Shown here: one piece after another, positions 22,230-30,889 of the stretch
Numbering within the stretch: position 1 is the first letter of the stretch
Layout: each line of letters begins with the position of its first letter
From: Candidatus Moraniibacteriota bacterium
Lineage (GTDB): Bacteria > Patescibacteriota > Minisyncoccia > CAIUEV01
Direction: 5' to 3'
NCBI GenBank assembly: GCA_016867255.1
Contig: VGKB01000002.1
Location: 1-37,184, forward strand
DNA: 37,184 bases
Translations under genes and position numbers: made by a program
Notes under the pieces: generated by a model
What the model saw: only the letters and a program-made list of their open reading frames with translations
Told to the model about the DNA's origin: nothing
The model's database searches: none

Positions 22230-25049
22230 ATGGCCAGCCAGACTCCAAATTCCCAAAAATCCGCCAAAAAGAAAATTATTCTCGGCCTGCTTGCCGCGCT
22301 GGCGGTTTTTGCGGCAATCTTTAGTTCCACTCAAGCCAAAATTTTAGCGGAGGTCACTTATAACTACGGAGTTGGCTCCACTCAAACCCGCCAGGTTATT
22401 TTTGACAGTCAAGGACAGATTGATTCCTTGCTTGCCAGTGGAACAGCCACGGTCAAAAAAATACGCGACATTCCTGACAATCTTTCCAAAGAAGAATACG
22501 ACAAGATTGTTAATGAAACGAATGACTACAACCAACAACAGGAACAGTTGGACACAAAAAACGCCAGCTCTTCGCTTTGGTCTATTGCCAGCTGGCTACC
22601 CGATAAAATACTCCGCGTTTTACTGGCGATTTTATACATTGTTTTATGGCTGTTTTATTCAATCGCTTACGGATTAGTTTATCTTGCGGAATCCATCCTG
22701 AAGTTGGTTATAGACCCCGCTCTAATAAAAGCACTGGGCGGCCTTTCCACCGCTGATTTCGTGAAAAGCGTGGCGCAAACGCTGGCTAATCTCTGCAATA
22801 TTTTCTACCTTATTTTCCTTCTCTACATCGCTTTTATGACCATCATCCGGAAAGCGGACACTTGGCGGCTGCTTTTTAAGCTGGTAATGGCGGCTCTACT
22901 AACCAACTTCGGCTTGGTGTTGGCGGGAGCAATTATTGATGTTTCTCAGGTGATAATGTATTCTATTTTTACTCCCGATAAGATTCAGGCCGGTTTCTCT
23001 CCAGGTACTGAAATCTTATTAAAAATTCAAGAAAAATTAAAAATCGGATCGGGGAGTCTTTCGGGACTCTATGATCTCGCCTCAAAAATTTTTGGCTGGG
23101 ACAAAACCGGAGAGCTTTTAAAAGATGTTTTAAACTTAATCTTTTTGATTTTTGTGGCTTTGGCTTTGGTAATTACCCTTCTTACCGTCGCGCTTATTTT
23201 AATGATTCGAATTATTGCCCTCTGGATTATCCTGATTCTTTCTCCCGTCGCCTTTTTGTTTTATGTCCTCCCTCAAACCGAAAAGTGGTGGAATGAGTGG
23301 CTGGAAAGTCTTTTCAAGTACGCATTCACCGGACCGATCTTGGTCTTTTTCCTCTGGCTGGCTAAGAAAATCGCCGACAATTTCAAGAATATTGAGGAAT
23401 TAAATAAGCTGGGAAATAATCTCCCCAATCAAGACGATTTGAAATACGCCTTTTACGCTTTGGTAGCCCAAAATTTCGCCAGCTTCTTCCAGATGCTGGT
23501 CCTGGTCGCCGTAATCTGGGCCGGCATCCTAATCGCCAATAAATTCGGCATCAAAGGCGCCAAAAGTCTAGATCAGCTCCTCAAAAGTACTGGCAACTTG
23601 CCTGGTAAAATTGCCCGTGGTTGGGGCCACGCCGTTAGCGCCGTGGGCAGAACGACTATGTTGGGCAAAAAAGCCTTCCAAATCCTCCGCGGCAAAAAAA
23701 TAGAAGGGCTAGAAAAGAAAAAAGCATTAGCGGGAGAAGGCACAGCCAAAGCAAAAGATCTTAGTAAAGAGATAGAATACATACAGCAAAAAATGGCAAA
23801 GAAAGACGAGAGAATGATAAAATGGCGAAAGGGTTTTGCCCTGTTTACTCCTCAGACCATCAAACAAGAGTTTGCGAAATATTGGAGTAATAGAGAGAAG
23901 GAGTATTTTGAACAATCTGGTGATTCTTTACGCGAATTTAGCCGTAACTTTCTAAATCGATTGTGGGACACTCCCCGTACAATTCGGGGACAAAAAAGAA
24001 GAGATGTTGAATTAACTAGCGATAACGCGGCTATTGGTCTTTTAGATAATAACCGAGACTTACAGAAGTTGCGAGAAAAGTTTGCTGATTTTGAAGCTAA
24101 ATATGATTGGGAAAACAGAGATAAAACCGAAAAAGAAATTGATGACTTAATCAATAATTTCACAAAAACAGTCACCGAAGACGAAGCGGAACAAAAGAGA
24201 ATTAGCGTGAAAATAAAAAAGGACGTTATGATGGGTACCCCAAATGACAATTTCCTCGGTAGATACACTCTGCAAGTTCGTGATCTTGCGGAGGAGAAGA
24301 AAAAAGGTGAAATGAAAGAAAGTTTTGAGGCAAAAGCGGAAAAGGAGAGAAGAGTAAAAGCCAAAGAAGAATACCTGGAAAAAATTCCCGACCTCACTCT
24401 TGAGCAAATGATCACTATGTTTCGGCGAGGCGATGGCGGTCCGGACATGCAAATTGCTCTGCTCCGCAAAATTGCCGTGTCCGGTAAACATTTTGGCGAT
24501 CTGATGCAAAAAATGATTGATAAATACGATAATAATGCGCTATCCCAAGAAAAGTTTGGAAAAAATTTGGATCAGTTAACCTCCAGCGAGAGAGAAAATG
24601 TTACCCAAGAGGCCAGAAGAAGGGCTTTAGAGGAAATGAAATTAATGACTTCAGGGCTAGAAGTGATTAAAGGTATGCGCGCTGCTGACAAGGAGGCTCG
24701 GACAGCTCGCAATCTTGCTCAAATCGGTTATATTACTTTTGACAAAGTCGCTGGCAAGTGGCGAATGGCCGAAGAGAAAGAAAGAATTAGCGCCATTGGA
24801 AAATTTGTTAAAGATATGCGGCCAATAGAAATCCAGCAACTGCACGTCCAGTCTTTTGAGGATCCGATAGCCAGAAGGTCCCTTGCGGAAAACATCAACT
24901 GGAAATATTTATATGACCATGACCGATTCAAAAAAGAGGTCAAAGAAACCATTAAAGACAATCTCAAAAAATATCAAGGCGAGTTCAAGAAAAATATAAT
25001 TGACTCACAGAGGAAAAAAGCTTTTGTAGATTTAATAAATTTATTTTGA
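22230..25049 (+). CDS. VirB6/TrbL-like polytopic membrane protein with a long charged C-terminal domain
   Basis: 939 residues from the ATG at 22230. An in-frame ATG at 22089 overlaps the upstream gene by about 100 bases and encodes a signal-free Pro/Asn/Lys stretch, so it is rejected. A signal-type segment (KKKIILGLLAALAVFAAIFSS) is followed by a lumenal part and at least six hydrophobic segments between about residues 125 and 435 (ILRVLLAILYIVLWLFYSIAYG, LIFLIFVALALVITLLTVALIL, LWIILILSPVAFLFYVLPQTEKWWNEWL). The WWNEWLESLFKY turn and helix pattern resemble VirB6/TrbL channel subunits of type IV secretion. The remaining roughly 450 residues are charged helical sequence, presumably cytoplasmic. 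No other secretion gene is in the window; family assignment is by topology and pattern. Confidence 0.72.
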   Translation: MASQTPNSQKSAKKKIILGLLAALAVFAAIFSSTQAKILAEVTYNYGVGSTQTRQVIFDSQGQIDSLLASGTATVKKIRDIPDNLSKEEYDKIVNETNDYNQQQEQLDTKNASSSLWSIASWLPDKILRVLLAILYIVLWLFYSIAYGLVYLAESILKLVIDPALIKALGGLSTADFVKSVAQTLANLCNIFYLIFLLYIAFMTIIRKADTWRLLFKLVMAALLTNFGLVLAGAIIDVSQVIMYSIFTPDKIQAGFSPGTEILLKIQEKLKIGSGSLSGLYDLASKIFGWDKTGELLKDVLNLIFLIFVALALVITLLTVALILMIRIIALWIILILSPVAFLFYVLPQTEKWWNEWLESLFKYAFTGPILVFFLWLAKKIADNFKNIEELNKLGNNLPNQDDLKYAFYALVAQNFASFFQMLVLVAVIWAGILIANKFGIKGAKSLDQLLKSTGNLPGKIARGWGHAVSAVGRTTMLGKKAFQILRGKKIEGLEKKKALAGEGTAKAKDLSKEIEYIQQKMAKKDERMIKWRKGFALFTPQTIKQEFAKYWSNREKEYFEQSGDSLREFSRNFLNRLWDTPRTIRGQKRRDVELTSDNAAIGLLDNNRDLQKLREKFADFEAKYDWENRDKTEKEIDDLINNFTKTVTEDEAEQKRISVKIKKDVMMGTPNDNFLGRYTLQVRDLAEEKKKGEMKESFEAKAEKERRVKAKEEYLEKIPDLTLEQMITMFRRGDGGPDMQIALLRKIAVSGKHFGDLMQKMIDKYDNNALSQEKFGKNLDQLTSSERENVTQEARRRALEEMKLMTSGLEVIKGMRAADKEARTARNLAQIGYITFDKVAGKWRMAEEKERISAIGKFVKDMRPIEIQQLHVQSFEDPIARRSLAENINWKYLYDHDRFKKEVKETIKDNLKKYQGEFKKNIIDSQRKKAFVDLINLF

Positions 25050-25063
25050 GACAAAGTATAGAA

Positions 25064-25095
25064 ATTGAGTGTGGAGAATATTCCCTACACTCAAT
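25064..25095 (+). terminator. Hairpin after the VirB6-like gene
   Basis: ATTGAGTGT (25064-25072) pairs with ACACTCAAT (25087-25095); the GAATATTC centre extends the stem with small mismatches. There is no T-run, so it may act as an RNA 3'-end stabiliser or a weak terminator. Confidence 0.45.
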
Positions 25096-25140
25096 GAATA
25101 GGATGAATCAGCCCTTCGCCCTCAAACCTATGTGTTGGTT

Positions 25141-25386
25141 CTATAATTTTGCAATTTGATGCAAGATTAGATGGCGTACTACTATTTCCCCTGATAGTCC
25201 AATCTTTCTCATTACTGAGAATTCTGTTTCTTTCTCTTTGAATCTTTTGAGAAGTTTTTTGTGTTGTGATTCGTAAATCAATTCAATCAACTCCTCATCC
25301 CTCCCCTCTACGATATCTAACTCATAGTCCATGGGGGGTAGCTCAGGGGTACAACAAATATTCCACAAGAGTAAATATTTGTTCAT
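25141..25386 (-). CDS. Small hypothetical protein
   Basis: 81 residues, MNKYLLLWNICC... to HQIAKL, with a Pro/Glu-rich start and two charged helices (ELIELIYESQHKKLLKRFKEKETEF). AAGGAAGA precedes the ATG, and a promoter candidate (25438-25466) lies 52 bases upstream. There is no signal peptide or known motif. Reality as a gene is supported by the start signals and the lack of an overlapping gene; function is unknown. Confidence 0.55.
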   Translation of the reverse strand: MNKYLLLWNICCTPELPPMDYELDIVEGRDEELIELIYESQHKKLLKRFKEKETEFSVMRKIGLSGEIVVRHLILHQIAKL

Positions 25387-25437
25387 TTTTTGTCTTCCTT
25401 TTTACTACTTTCTCGCTAGTTTAGCTAGCTTGCCAAC

Positions 25438-25466
25438 AAATTACCTTTCTTTCTTAAAATTGTGAA
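25438..25466 (-). promoter_or_regulatory. Promoter candidate for the small gene at 25386
   Basis: On the minus strand, TTCACA (25461-25466) and TAATTT (25438-25443) have a 17-bp spacer. Confidence 0.45.
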
Positions 25467-25561
25467 GACTAATAATTATCATTTCTTACGCATATGTGAA
25501 AAAAGTGGACAAAATTAACATAGGATACGTTGGTTAAATAAATATTATACATTTTGTGTTC

Positions 25562-26359
25562 TTATCCTTTCCCGATTATGTTATGCTCTCCGGCAACTTG
25601 TTCGCCCACGCCAAAATATAGCCGCCTGCCTTGCAAAACTTCAGTCGCGCCAACCAGTACTTCCTCTTTGTCTTTCAATAACTCATAGTTAAACGGCACG
25701 TCGGGCTTTAGCAATCTAGGCAAGTTATGCTGTGATTTAGGCCGCGCAATATCAAATATTATAGTTTCTTGGGGATTCTCCCGATTTTTTATCACGACAA
25801 AACTATGTGGTGTCGGATACTCATTGCTGTCTTTTGCATCATCCATACTAACTCCCCCAACATAGATTGACTCCAAACCAACCTTTTGGAGTAAATACTG
25901 ACCCAGCGCTGCTCGCTCCCCGCATTCAGTTTTTCCTATTAAGCTTGACAGCTTGGGTTTATTTTTGTTTTTGTTGTATACTTCTCTTCTTTCAAAAGAA
26001 CTTACATTATTTTTTGGATCAACCGCTAAAAGTTTATGCGTTTTGTTTTGGACTTGGCAGCAAACATAAAAAAGATAAGGATCAATTTGCGCTCCAACTT
26101 CTTCAAGCCAATCAAGAAAAGCTTTTTTGTTTTTTTGGAATAGAGACCTAATATTTTCCTCGTTAAAATTTTCGAGCCGATCATTAAAGCTTTCGAAATC
26201 CAATTCTAATTTTGTAGTCAGCTCACTGCTAAAAAGCGACCCTCCAAGTGGTAATTCTTGGCCGTTGCGCAGCTCTTCCGCCCATACGCCCCTATTCAGC
26301 GTTTTTAGTTCTTTTTCCCTCACTCGGTTTGCTAAAAGCTCTTCGTTTTCAAAACTCAT
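25562..26359 (-). CDS. Transglutaminase-like (papain-fold) cysteine enzyme
   Basis: 265 residues. The second half holds a Cys-His-Asp order typical of transglutaminase-like folds: TECGERAALGQYLLQKVGL (Cys146 at the start of a helix), PTPHSFVVI (His185) and TIIFDIARP (Asp203), with the usual GLESIYVGG strand between. Such domains act as proteases, peptide N-glycanases or amidases; the substrate is not evident. The first 130 residues are charged and helical, without a signal peptide. It starts 73 bases after the end of the sugar transferase gene on the same strand, so it may be transcribed with it. The catalytic triad is seen; the family name is an inference from spacing. Confidence 0.6.
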   Translation of the reverse strand: MSFENEELLANRVREKELKTLNRGVWAEELRNGQELPLGGSLFSSELTTKLELDFESFNDRLENFNEENIRSLFQKNKKAFLDWLEEVGAQIDPYLFYVCCQVQNKTHKLLAVDPKNNVSSFERREVYNKNKNKPKLSSLIGKTECGERAALGQYLLQKVGLESIYVGGVSMDDAKDSNEYPTPHSFVVIKNRENPQETIIFDIARPKSQHNLPRLLKPDVPFNYELLKDKEEVLVGATEVLQGRRLYFGVGEQVAGEHNIIGKG

Positions 26360-26432
26360 ATATTAGTCAATATTACGGTTTTTTTAAATAGCGCGGGTGT
26401 CAGTTTAAGGAAGGTTATGTGTTGCAAGCTTT

Positions 26433-27824
26433 CTAGCAGGCTTCTTTGTCTCCTCGCGTTAGGCAGCGCAGGAAGACCAAGAAGGTTTTAAATAAAATAA
26501 TGGTGTCCAGGGTAAGCGACCAGTTTTCAATGTAATAGGTGTCTAAGCCCACCTCTTCCTCAAAGTTCAAATCGGAGCTGCCGGATACCTGTGCCATACC
26601 GGTAATCCCCGGCTTGATTGCCAACACCTTGCGGTGGTGGGCCTTATATCTTTTCACTTCCTCCGGTTCGTGGGGGCGCGGGCCCACTAAACTCATATCC
26701 CCCACTAAAACATTAAACAGCTGAGGAAATTCATCAAGGCGCGTGCCGCGCAGAATTTTTCCGAAGCGCGTAATCCGCGGATCGTCCGTCATCTTGAAAA
26801 GCGGCCCGTCTTTTCTTTCGTTATATTTCATCAACTCTTTCTTTTTCGCCTGAGCGTTTTTCACCATAGAACGGAATTTAAACATCCGAAAGAGTTTTCC
26901 TTGAGAAACGCGGCGCAGCCGCACAAAAACCGGCCCCGGACTGTCCAGTTTTATTATTATCCCAATCGCTAAAAACAAAGGAGAGAGCAGTGCTAGGAGT
27001 AGCAGCGACCATACCACGTCCACTCCGCGTTTCAATACCCGGCCCCAGCCATCCAGCGGAGTGCGCTTTATCTCAACCACCGGGAAACCGGCTACGCTTC
27101 TGATTTCAATGTTAGTGGCCCGGGCGGCAAATAAATTCGGCACATACTTGAAATCAATCCGGTTCAGCTCGCAAAAACGAGCTAATAGGTTAGCTTGCTG
27201 AATGGGCATTCTGGGATCGCATTGGATCACCTCATCCACTTTGCTTTTAAACTCAAGCAACTTTTCTTTGCTCACCTCTTTTATTCTTCCCACAATTTTA
27301 TAAGGCAGTTTTTTGTCTTTGCGGAAAAAAACAGCCATATTCTCACAGATGTCGTTGTCGCCCACCAGGAGCACCCGATGCAAACCAATATTTCTTCCTC
27401 GGGCCAATTTCCGCTGGACCAGACGCACCAGATATCTCTCCAAAGAAACAAAAATGATAATCAAAAACCAGCTGCCTAGCAGAATAAATCGGGAAGAAAA
27501 GAGATCCCGGTACAAAAACACGGCGATAATGAAAATTACCAGCGCCGCCGAAGTAGCCCCCAAAATTTTGATAAATTCTTTGAGTAGACTGCGGGTTACT
27601 TTCATAGAATAAAGCCCCTCAATCGCGTATACCGCCACAACGAAAATTCCCAAAAGGAGAGCCATTTTGAAATACTCGCCGAATTTGAGCTCGTAAAGTA
27701 GCGGGTAATTTTCAATTATGGGACCAAAGAAGCGCAAATAGAAAACCAAAATTGCCGCCCCTACAATAGAGAGGTAGTCTAAAGGAACCAAGATTGAGTT
27801 AAAAACCAGTTCCGATTTTTTCAT
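26433..27824 (-). CDS. Polyprenyl-phosphate sugar-phosphate transferase (WbaP/exopolysaccharide type)
   Basis: 463 residues. The N-terminal half has about four to five membrane segments (10-30, 50-70, 85-105, 115-130), then a Rossmann-like CoA_binding_3 domain (VLLVGDNDICENMAVFF). The C-terminal half is a complete bacterial sugar transferase domain: KRGVDVVWSLLLLALLSP, KFRSM, GRILRGTRLDEFPQLFNVL, GDMSLVGPRP, KPGITGMAQVSG. The enzyme moves a sugar phosphate from a nucleotide sugar to undecaprenyl phosphate, the first step of surface polysaccharide or O-glycan synthesis. No other glycan gene is next to it. Its need for a polyprenyl carrier is of interest beside the isoprenoid-type genes at 11.5-13.5 kb. 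Confidence 0.94.
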   Translation of the reverse strand: MKKSELVFNSILVPLDYLSIVGAAILVFYLRFFGPIIENYPLLYELKFGEYFKMALLLGIFVVAVYAIEGLYSMKVTRSLLKEFIKILGATSAALVIFIIAVFLYRDLFSSRFILLGSWFLIIIFVSLERYLVRLVQRKLARGRNIGLHRVLLVGDNDICENMAVFFRKDKKLPYKIVGRIKEVSKEKLLEFKSKVDEVIQCDPRMPIQQANLLARFCELNRIDFKYVPNLFAARATNIEIRSVAGFPVVEIKRTPLDGWGRVLKRGVDVVWSLLLLALLSPLFLAIGIIIKLDSPGPVFVRLRRVSQGKLFRMFKFRSMVKNAQAKKKELMKYNERKDGPLFKMTDDPRITRFGKILRGTRLDEFPQLFNVLVGDMSLVGPRPHEPEEVKRYKAHHRKVLAIKPGITGMAQVSGSSDLNFEEEVGLDTYYIENWSLTLDTIILFKTFLVFLRCLTRGDKEAC

Positions 27825-27934
27825 CTTGAAAATTTTGCTATAATACTAACCGATACGAACATTCTTACCGCTAAATATGGATTTGGAAAGAGTCGGCTAT
27901 AAAGATTAGCGTTTTGGTCGCGGCGGGTTGTGTT

Positions 27935-27955
27935 GGAATTTGGAATTTAGAATTT
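27935..27955. repeat. AT-rich 'GGAATTTGGAATTTAG' repeat
   Basis: A short run of the motif GGAATTT/AGAATTT. Related strings lie at 29008-29032 and 30829-30857, all in gaps around ftsQ and rel. Confidence 0.5.
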
Positions 27956-28904
27956 AATTTTTCTTCTTTTTACTGTCTTTCTTCTCGCCGGCTTTGTTGG
28001 CGTTTTGGTTTTGGCTGTCTTGGTCGCCCGGCGGATTCTCTTCCTCCGCCTTTTTAGAGTCTTCACTGTATTCCGGCTTCAGTTTATAAAAAATCCTGTC
28101 CACGATTCGCAAATCAACATACTCTAAACAGTCTGTGCTCTTCTGCTCCTCCGCCAGATTTTGGCTGATCGTCTGGTCTAAAAGCGCCAAACTTTTCTCC
28201 AAATCAAAATTAATGTCAAAATAAGCGATCCATCCTTCTTTGGTGTGCACTCGGATTTCTTCCGCCGACGGTAGCGGAACGGACAAAAAACCGACTTCTT
28301 TTCTGGTAATCTCAGTAAAATTCTTAGCGATGCCGTTGGCAAAGGCAACCAACTTCGCGCTAGTGGCCGCGCTGCCTAAAGGAATTGCCTTCCCCGAGTT
28401 ATCTTGGATGATTACCACTCCCACATTAAGATTCAGCGCTTCAGTGTAAGTACTTTTATTGTAAGCTACCCCCTCCTCGTCTACCCAGGTGCATCCCTTA
28501 TCACTGCAAAAAAGAAGCACCGCCTTCTTTTCTTTTACTGAGATGACGAGCGAATGCGGCAAGAATTTTTTTATCTCCACCGAGCTAATTCTTTTGTAAT
28601 TACCGAGCAGTTCTTTTTCTATTTGCCTAACCGGCACCAAAAAAAAATTATTGGAAGGAAAAATCCAGAAACGCTTTTTATGTAAATATGGCTCCGCTGT
28701 GCCTAATATTGTCTTTTGGTCAACAATATTGTTCCCCTCCACGGATAGGTTATGTATTTCCAGCCATTCCGAAAAAAACAGGAAATAAAAAACTCCCGCA
28801 AATAAAAGCCCAAATAAGGTATAGTAAACCAATCTGGCAAAAAAAAGCCGGACCTGGGAAACAATAACGCGCGGGGTGCGCAAATTCACCCGGGGCCTTT
28901 TCAT
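27954..28904 (-). CDS. ftsQ: Cell division protein FtsQ/DivIB (POTRA domain)
   Basis: 316 residues from the ATG at 28904. A longer frame to 29057 would include codons made from the AT-rich repeat (EILNSKFQI) and an unlikely tail, so I prefer the shorter start. One membrane helix (LVYYTLFGLLFAGVFYFLFF) is followed by a POTRA domain (WLEIHNLSVEGNNIVDQKTIL...), the pattern VEIKKFLPHSLVISVKEKKAVLLF, and the FtsQ region with CTWVDEEGVAYN. FtsQ links early and late divisome proteins at the septum. The C-terminal 35 residues are low-complexity Lys/Glu/Asn. It lies downstream of rel on the same strand. The usual ftsA/ftsZ or mur neighbours are absent. Confidence 0.85.
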   Translation of the reverse strand: MKRPRVNLRTPRVIVSQVRLFFARLVYYTLFGLLFAGVFYFLFFSEWLEIHNLSVEGNNIVDQKTILGTAEPYLHKKRFWIFPSNNFFLVPVRQIEKELLGNYKRISSVEIKKFLPHSLVISVKEKKAVLLFCSDKGCTWVDEEGVAYNKSTYTEALNLNVGVVIIQDNSGKAIPLGSAATSAKLVAFANGIAKNFTEITRKEVGFLSVPLPSAEEIRVHTKEGWIAYFDINFDLEKSLALLDQTISQNLAEEQKSTDCLEYVDLRIVDRIFYKLKPEYSEDSKKAEEENPPGDQDSQNQNANKAGEKKDSKKKKN

Positions 28905-29007
28905 AAATCTCAGGCTTCTGTTCGGTGAGGAAAGTCCACGCCCCACTAATCTATATTTATACCGGTTGGAAGATTTTTTCTTAAAAAGGAACACTGGTTG
29001 TGGATAA

Positions 29008-29032
29008 ATTTGGAATTTTGAATTTAGAATCT
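29008..29032. repeat. AT-rich 'TTTGGAATTTTGAATTTAGAAT' type repeat
   Basis: Same family as 27935-27955 and 30829-30857, between rel and ftsQ. It overlaps the 5' extension of the ftsQ frame and argues that this extension is not coding. Confidence 0.5.
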
Positions 29033-29070
29033 CGGATTTAAAACATGGAGTTCTCAATCTTAACCTTATT

Positions 29071-30768
29071 CTAGCTTTTCGGCAGTCCCCGGCGGCTGGA
29101 TTTTCGGAGCCATGTTTTTATTTTACTCCTCGCTTGGCTGGTCTTCACAAATTCCAACCATTTGCGATCCGGGTTTTTCTTGGAACGATTCGTGACAATT
29201 TCCACTACTTCCCCATTACTAATCTTATAATCCAGCGGCACTTTCTGCCCGTTTACCGCAGCGCCAATGCAAGAATGCCCCACCTCAGTATGGACCAGAT
29301 AAGCAAAATCCACCGGCGTAGCCCCTTCCGGTAAATTAATCACATCCCCTTTGGGAGTAAAAGCGAAAATGCGATCCTGAAAGAAATCAATTTTTAAGCT
29401 TTCAAAAAACTCTTTTGGGTCTCCGCCGATTTCTTTATGCCAATTTTCAAGCTGTTTTACCCATGCCAACTCCTTAAGGTTTATGTGTTTGGCCGGCTGG
29501 CTGCGTGGCAAAAAGTAGCTGTAAAAACTTCTTTGTTCGGTATAAATCCAATGGGCCGCGATGCCGAACTCCGCTTCGTAGTGCATTTGAGGGGTACGGA
29601 TCTGCACTTCAATTATCTCTTTGCCCGGCCCAAAAATAGTGGTATGAAGACTGCGATACCCATTTGGCTTGGGAAGAGAAATATAGTCTTTTATCCTTCC
29701 GATAAGCGGCTTGTAGTACTTGTGGATTATCCCCAAAACCTCGTAGCAATTGGCGACTTCCGGCACGATAATCCGAATGGCTACTAAATCATAAATTCGG
29801 GAAAGGTTCATATGATGGCGGAGTAGTTTATGATAAAGACTGTAAAGATGTTTAGCCCGCCCGTGAATGTCAATGATTTTTTGGTTTTCTTTCGCCAGAA
29901 CCTCTCTCATTTCCTCAATCGCTTGGGCTACCGCCTTTTCCTTTTGGCGAAACTTGCCCCGAGTCATTTTTTCAATTTCCCGGTATTTCCTGGGATAAAC
30001 ATAAGAAAAAGCCAGGTCTTCCAACATACTTTTTATTCCGCCAATGCCCAGCCGGTTAGCGATGGGGGCATAAATTTCCATTGTCTCTTTAGCAATGCGG
30101 TACTGTTTTTGCGGCGGGAGGACATCCAAGGTCTGCATATTATGCAGCCGGTCAGCCAGTTTTATGAGAATAATCCGAATATCCGCGGCCATTGCCAAAA
30201 TCATACGCCGTAAATTTTCCAGATAGACGTACTCTCTGTCTATCTTGTGCATTTCTTTTTCCGCTGCTGTTTTTTCTTTTTCTCTGTTTTTGTAACCATC
30301 ATCCTCTCCCTCTTCAAAATCACTTAATATTTTTTTCTTCTCTTTTTCCTCTTCTTCTGTTTCCTTTTTGGAACGCTCTTCCCCAATGTCTTGATTTTTA
30401 TCTCTCTGCCAGCTTGTTTGGGCTCTTTCTTTACTTAACCTCACATTGCCAATTTTTGTTACCCCGTTTACCAAAAAGGCGATTTCCTCGCCAAATTCCT
30501 TTTTTACCTCTTCCAGAGAGACTCCTGTGTCTTCGGCAATGTCGTGCAGAATCCCGGCCACGATCGTTTCGCTGGTCATTCCCATCTTAGCCAAAGTAAA
30601 CGCCGTGTGCAGCGGATGCTGAATATAGTCTTCTCCCGATTTCCTTTTTTGACCTTCATGGCCAATTATAGCAAACTCATGGGCCTTGCGGAGAAGTTTT
30701 ACATCCACTCTGCCCATGCGCGACTTGGCCATATTAATCACATTTTCAATGGTAATATTGTCAATCAT
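29071..30768 (-). CDS. rel: Bifunctional (p)ppGpp synthetase/hydrolase Rel (lacking ACT domain)
   Basis: 565 residues, shorter than the usual 700-740. The HD hydrolase domain has HPLHTAFTLA, ILHDIAEDTG (His75-Asp76, Glu79-Asp80) and LADRLHNM. The synthetase domain has IYDLVAIRIIV, YISLPKPNGYRSLHTTIFG and EVQIRT. A TGS domain follows (IFAFTPKGDVINLPEGATPVDFAYLVH) and the protein stops soon after it, without the C-terminal zinc-finger and ACT domains. A highly charged insert of about 65 residues (112-178, Lys/Glu-rich) sits inside the HD domain, between the NGVTKI helix and the DREYVYLENLR helix. Both active sites look intact. The enzyme controls the stringent response. The missing C-terminal regulatory part suggests altered ribosome sensing. 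Confidence 0.95.
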   Translation of the reverse strand: MIDNITIENVINMAKSRMGRVDVKLLRKAHEFAIIGHEGQKRKSGEDYIQHPLHTAFTLAKMGMTSETIVAGILHDIAEDTGVSLEEVKKEFGEEIAFLVNGVTKIGNVRLSKERAQTSWQRDKNQDIGEERSKKETEEEEKEKKKILSDFEEGEDDGYKNREKEKTAAEKEMHKIDREYVYLENLRRMILAMAADIRIILIKLADRLHNMQTLDVLPPQKQYRIAKETMEIYAPIANRLGIGGIKSMLEDLAFSYVYPRKYREIEKMTRGKFRQKEKAVAQAIEEMREVLAKENQKIIDIHGRAKHLYSLYHKLLRHHMNLSRIYDLVAIRIIVPEVANCYEVLGIIHKYYKPLIGRIKDYISLPKPNGYRSLHTTIFGPGKEIIEVQIRTPQMHYEAEFGIAAHWIYTEQRSFYSYFLPRSQPAKHINLKELAWVKQLENWHKEIGGDPKEFFESLKIDFFQDRIFAFTPKGDVINLPEGATPVDFAYLVHTEVGHSCIGAAVNGQKVPLDYKISNGEVVEIVTNRSKKNPDRKWLEFVKTSQARSKIKTWLRKSSRRGLPKS

Positions 30769-30828
30769 GTCTTACCGGAATAATTTTTTTAGTCTAAAAT
30801 GGTCTGGTGTTGTAATAATTAGAATCCC

Positions 30829-30857
30829 GAATTTGGAATCTAGAATTTAGAATTTAG
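30829..30857. repeat. AT-rich 'TTTGGAATCTAGAATTTAG' repeat
   Basis: Third copy of the AT-rich family, between divergent rel and lepB. It is followed by TTGATATTATAGTATAAC, a likely -10 region for lepB. Confidence 0.45.
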
Positions 30858-30889
30858 TGCTTGATATTATAGTATAACAGTAAAACGCC

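Noticed and set aside
28999..29007. Perfect DnaA-box sequence (TGTGGATAA) near ftsQ
   Set aside because: A single box without a cluster, an AT-rich unwinding region or dnaA/dnaN nearby is not an origin. TTTCCCACA at about 36571 is also isolated.
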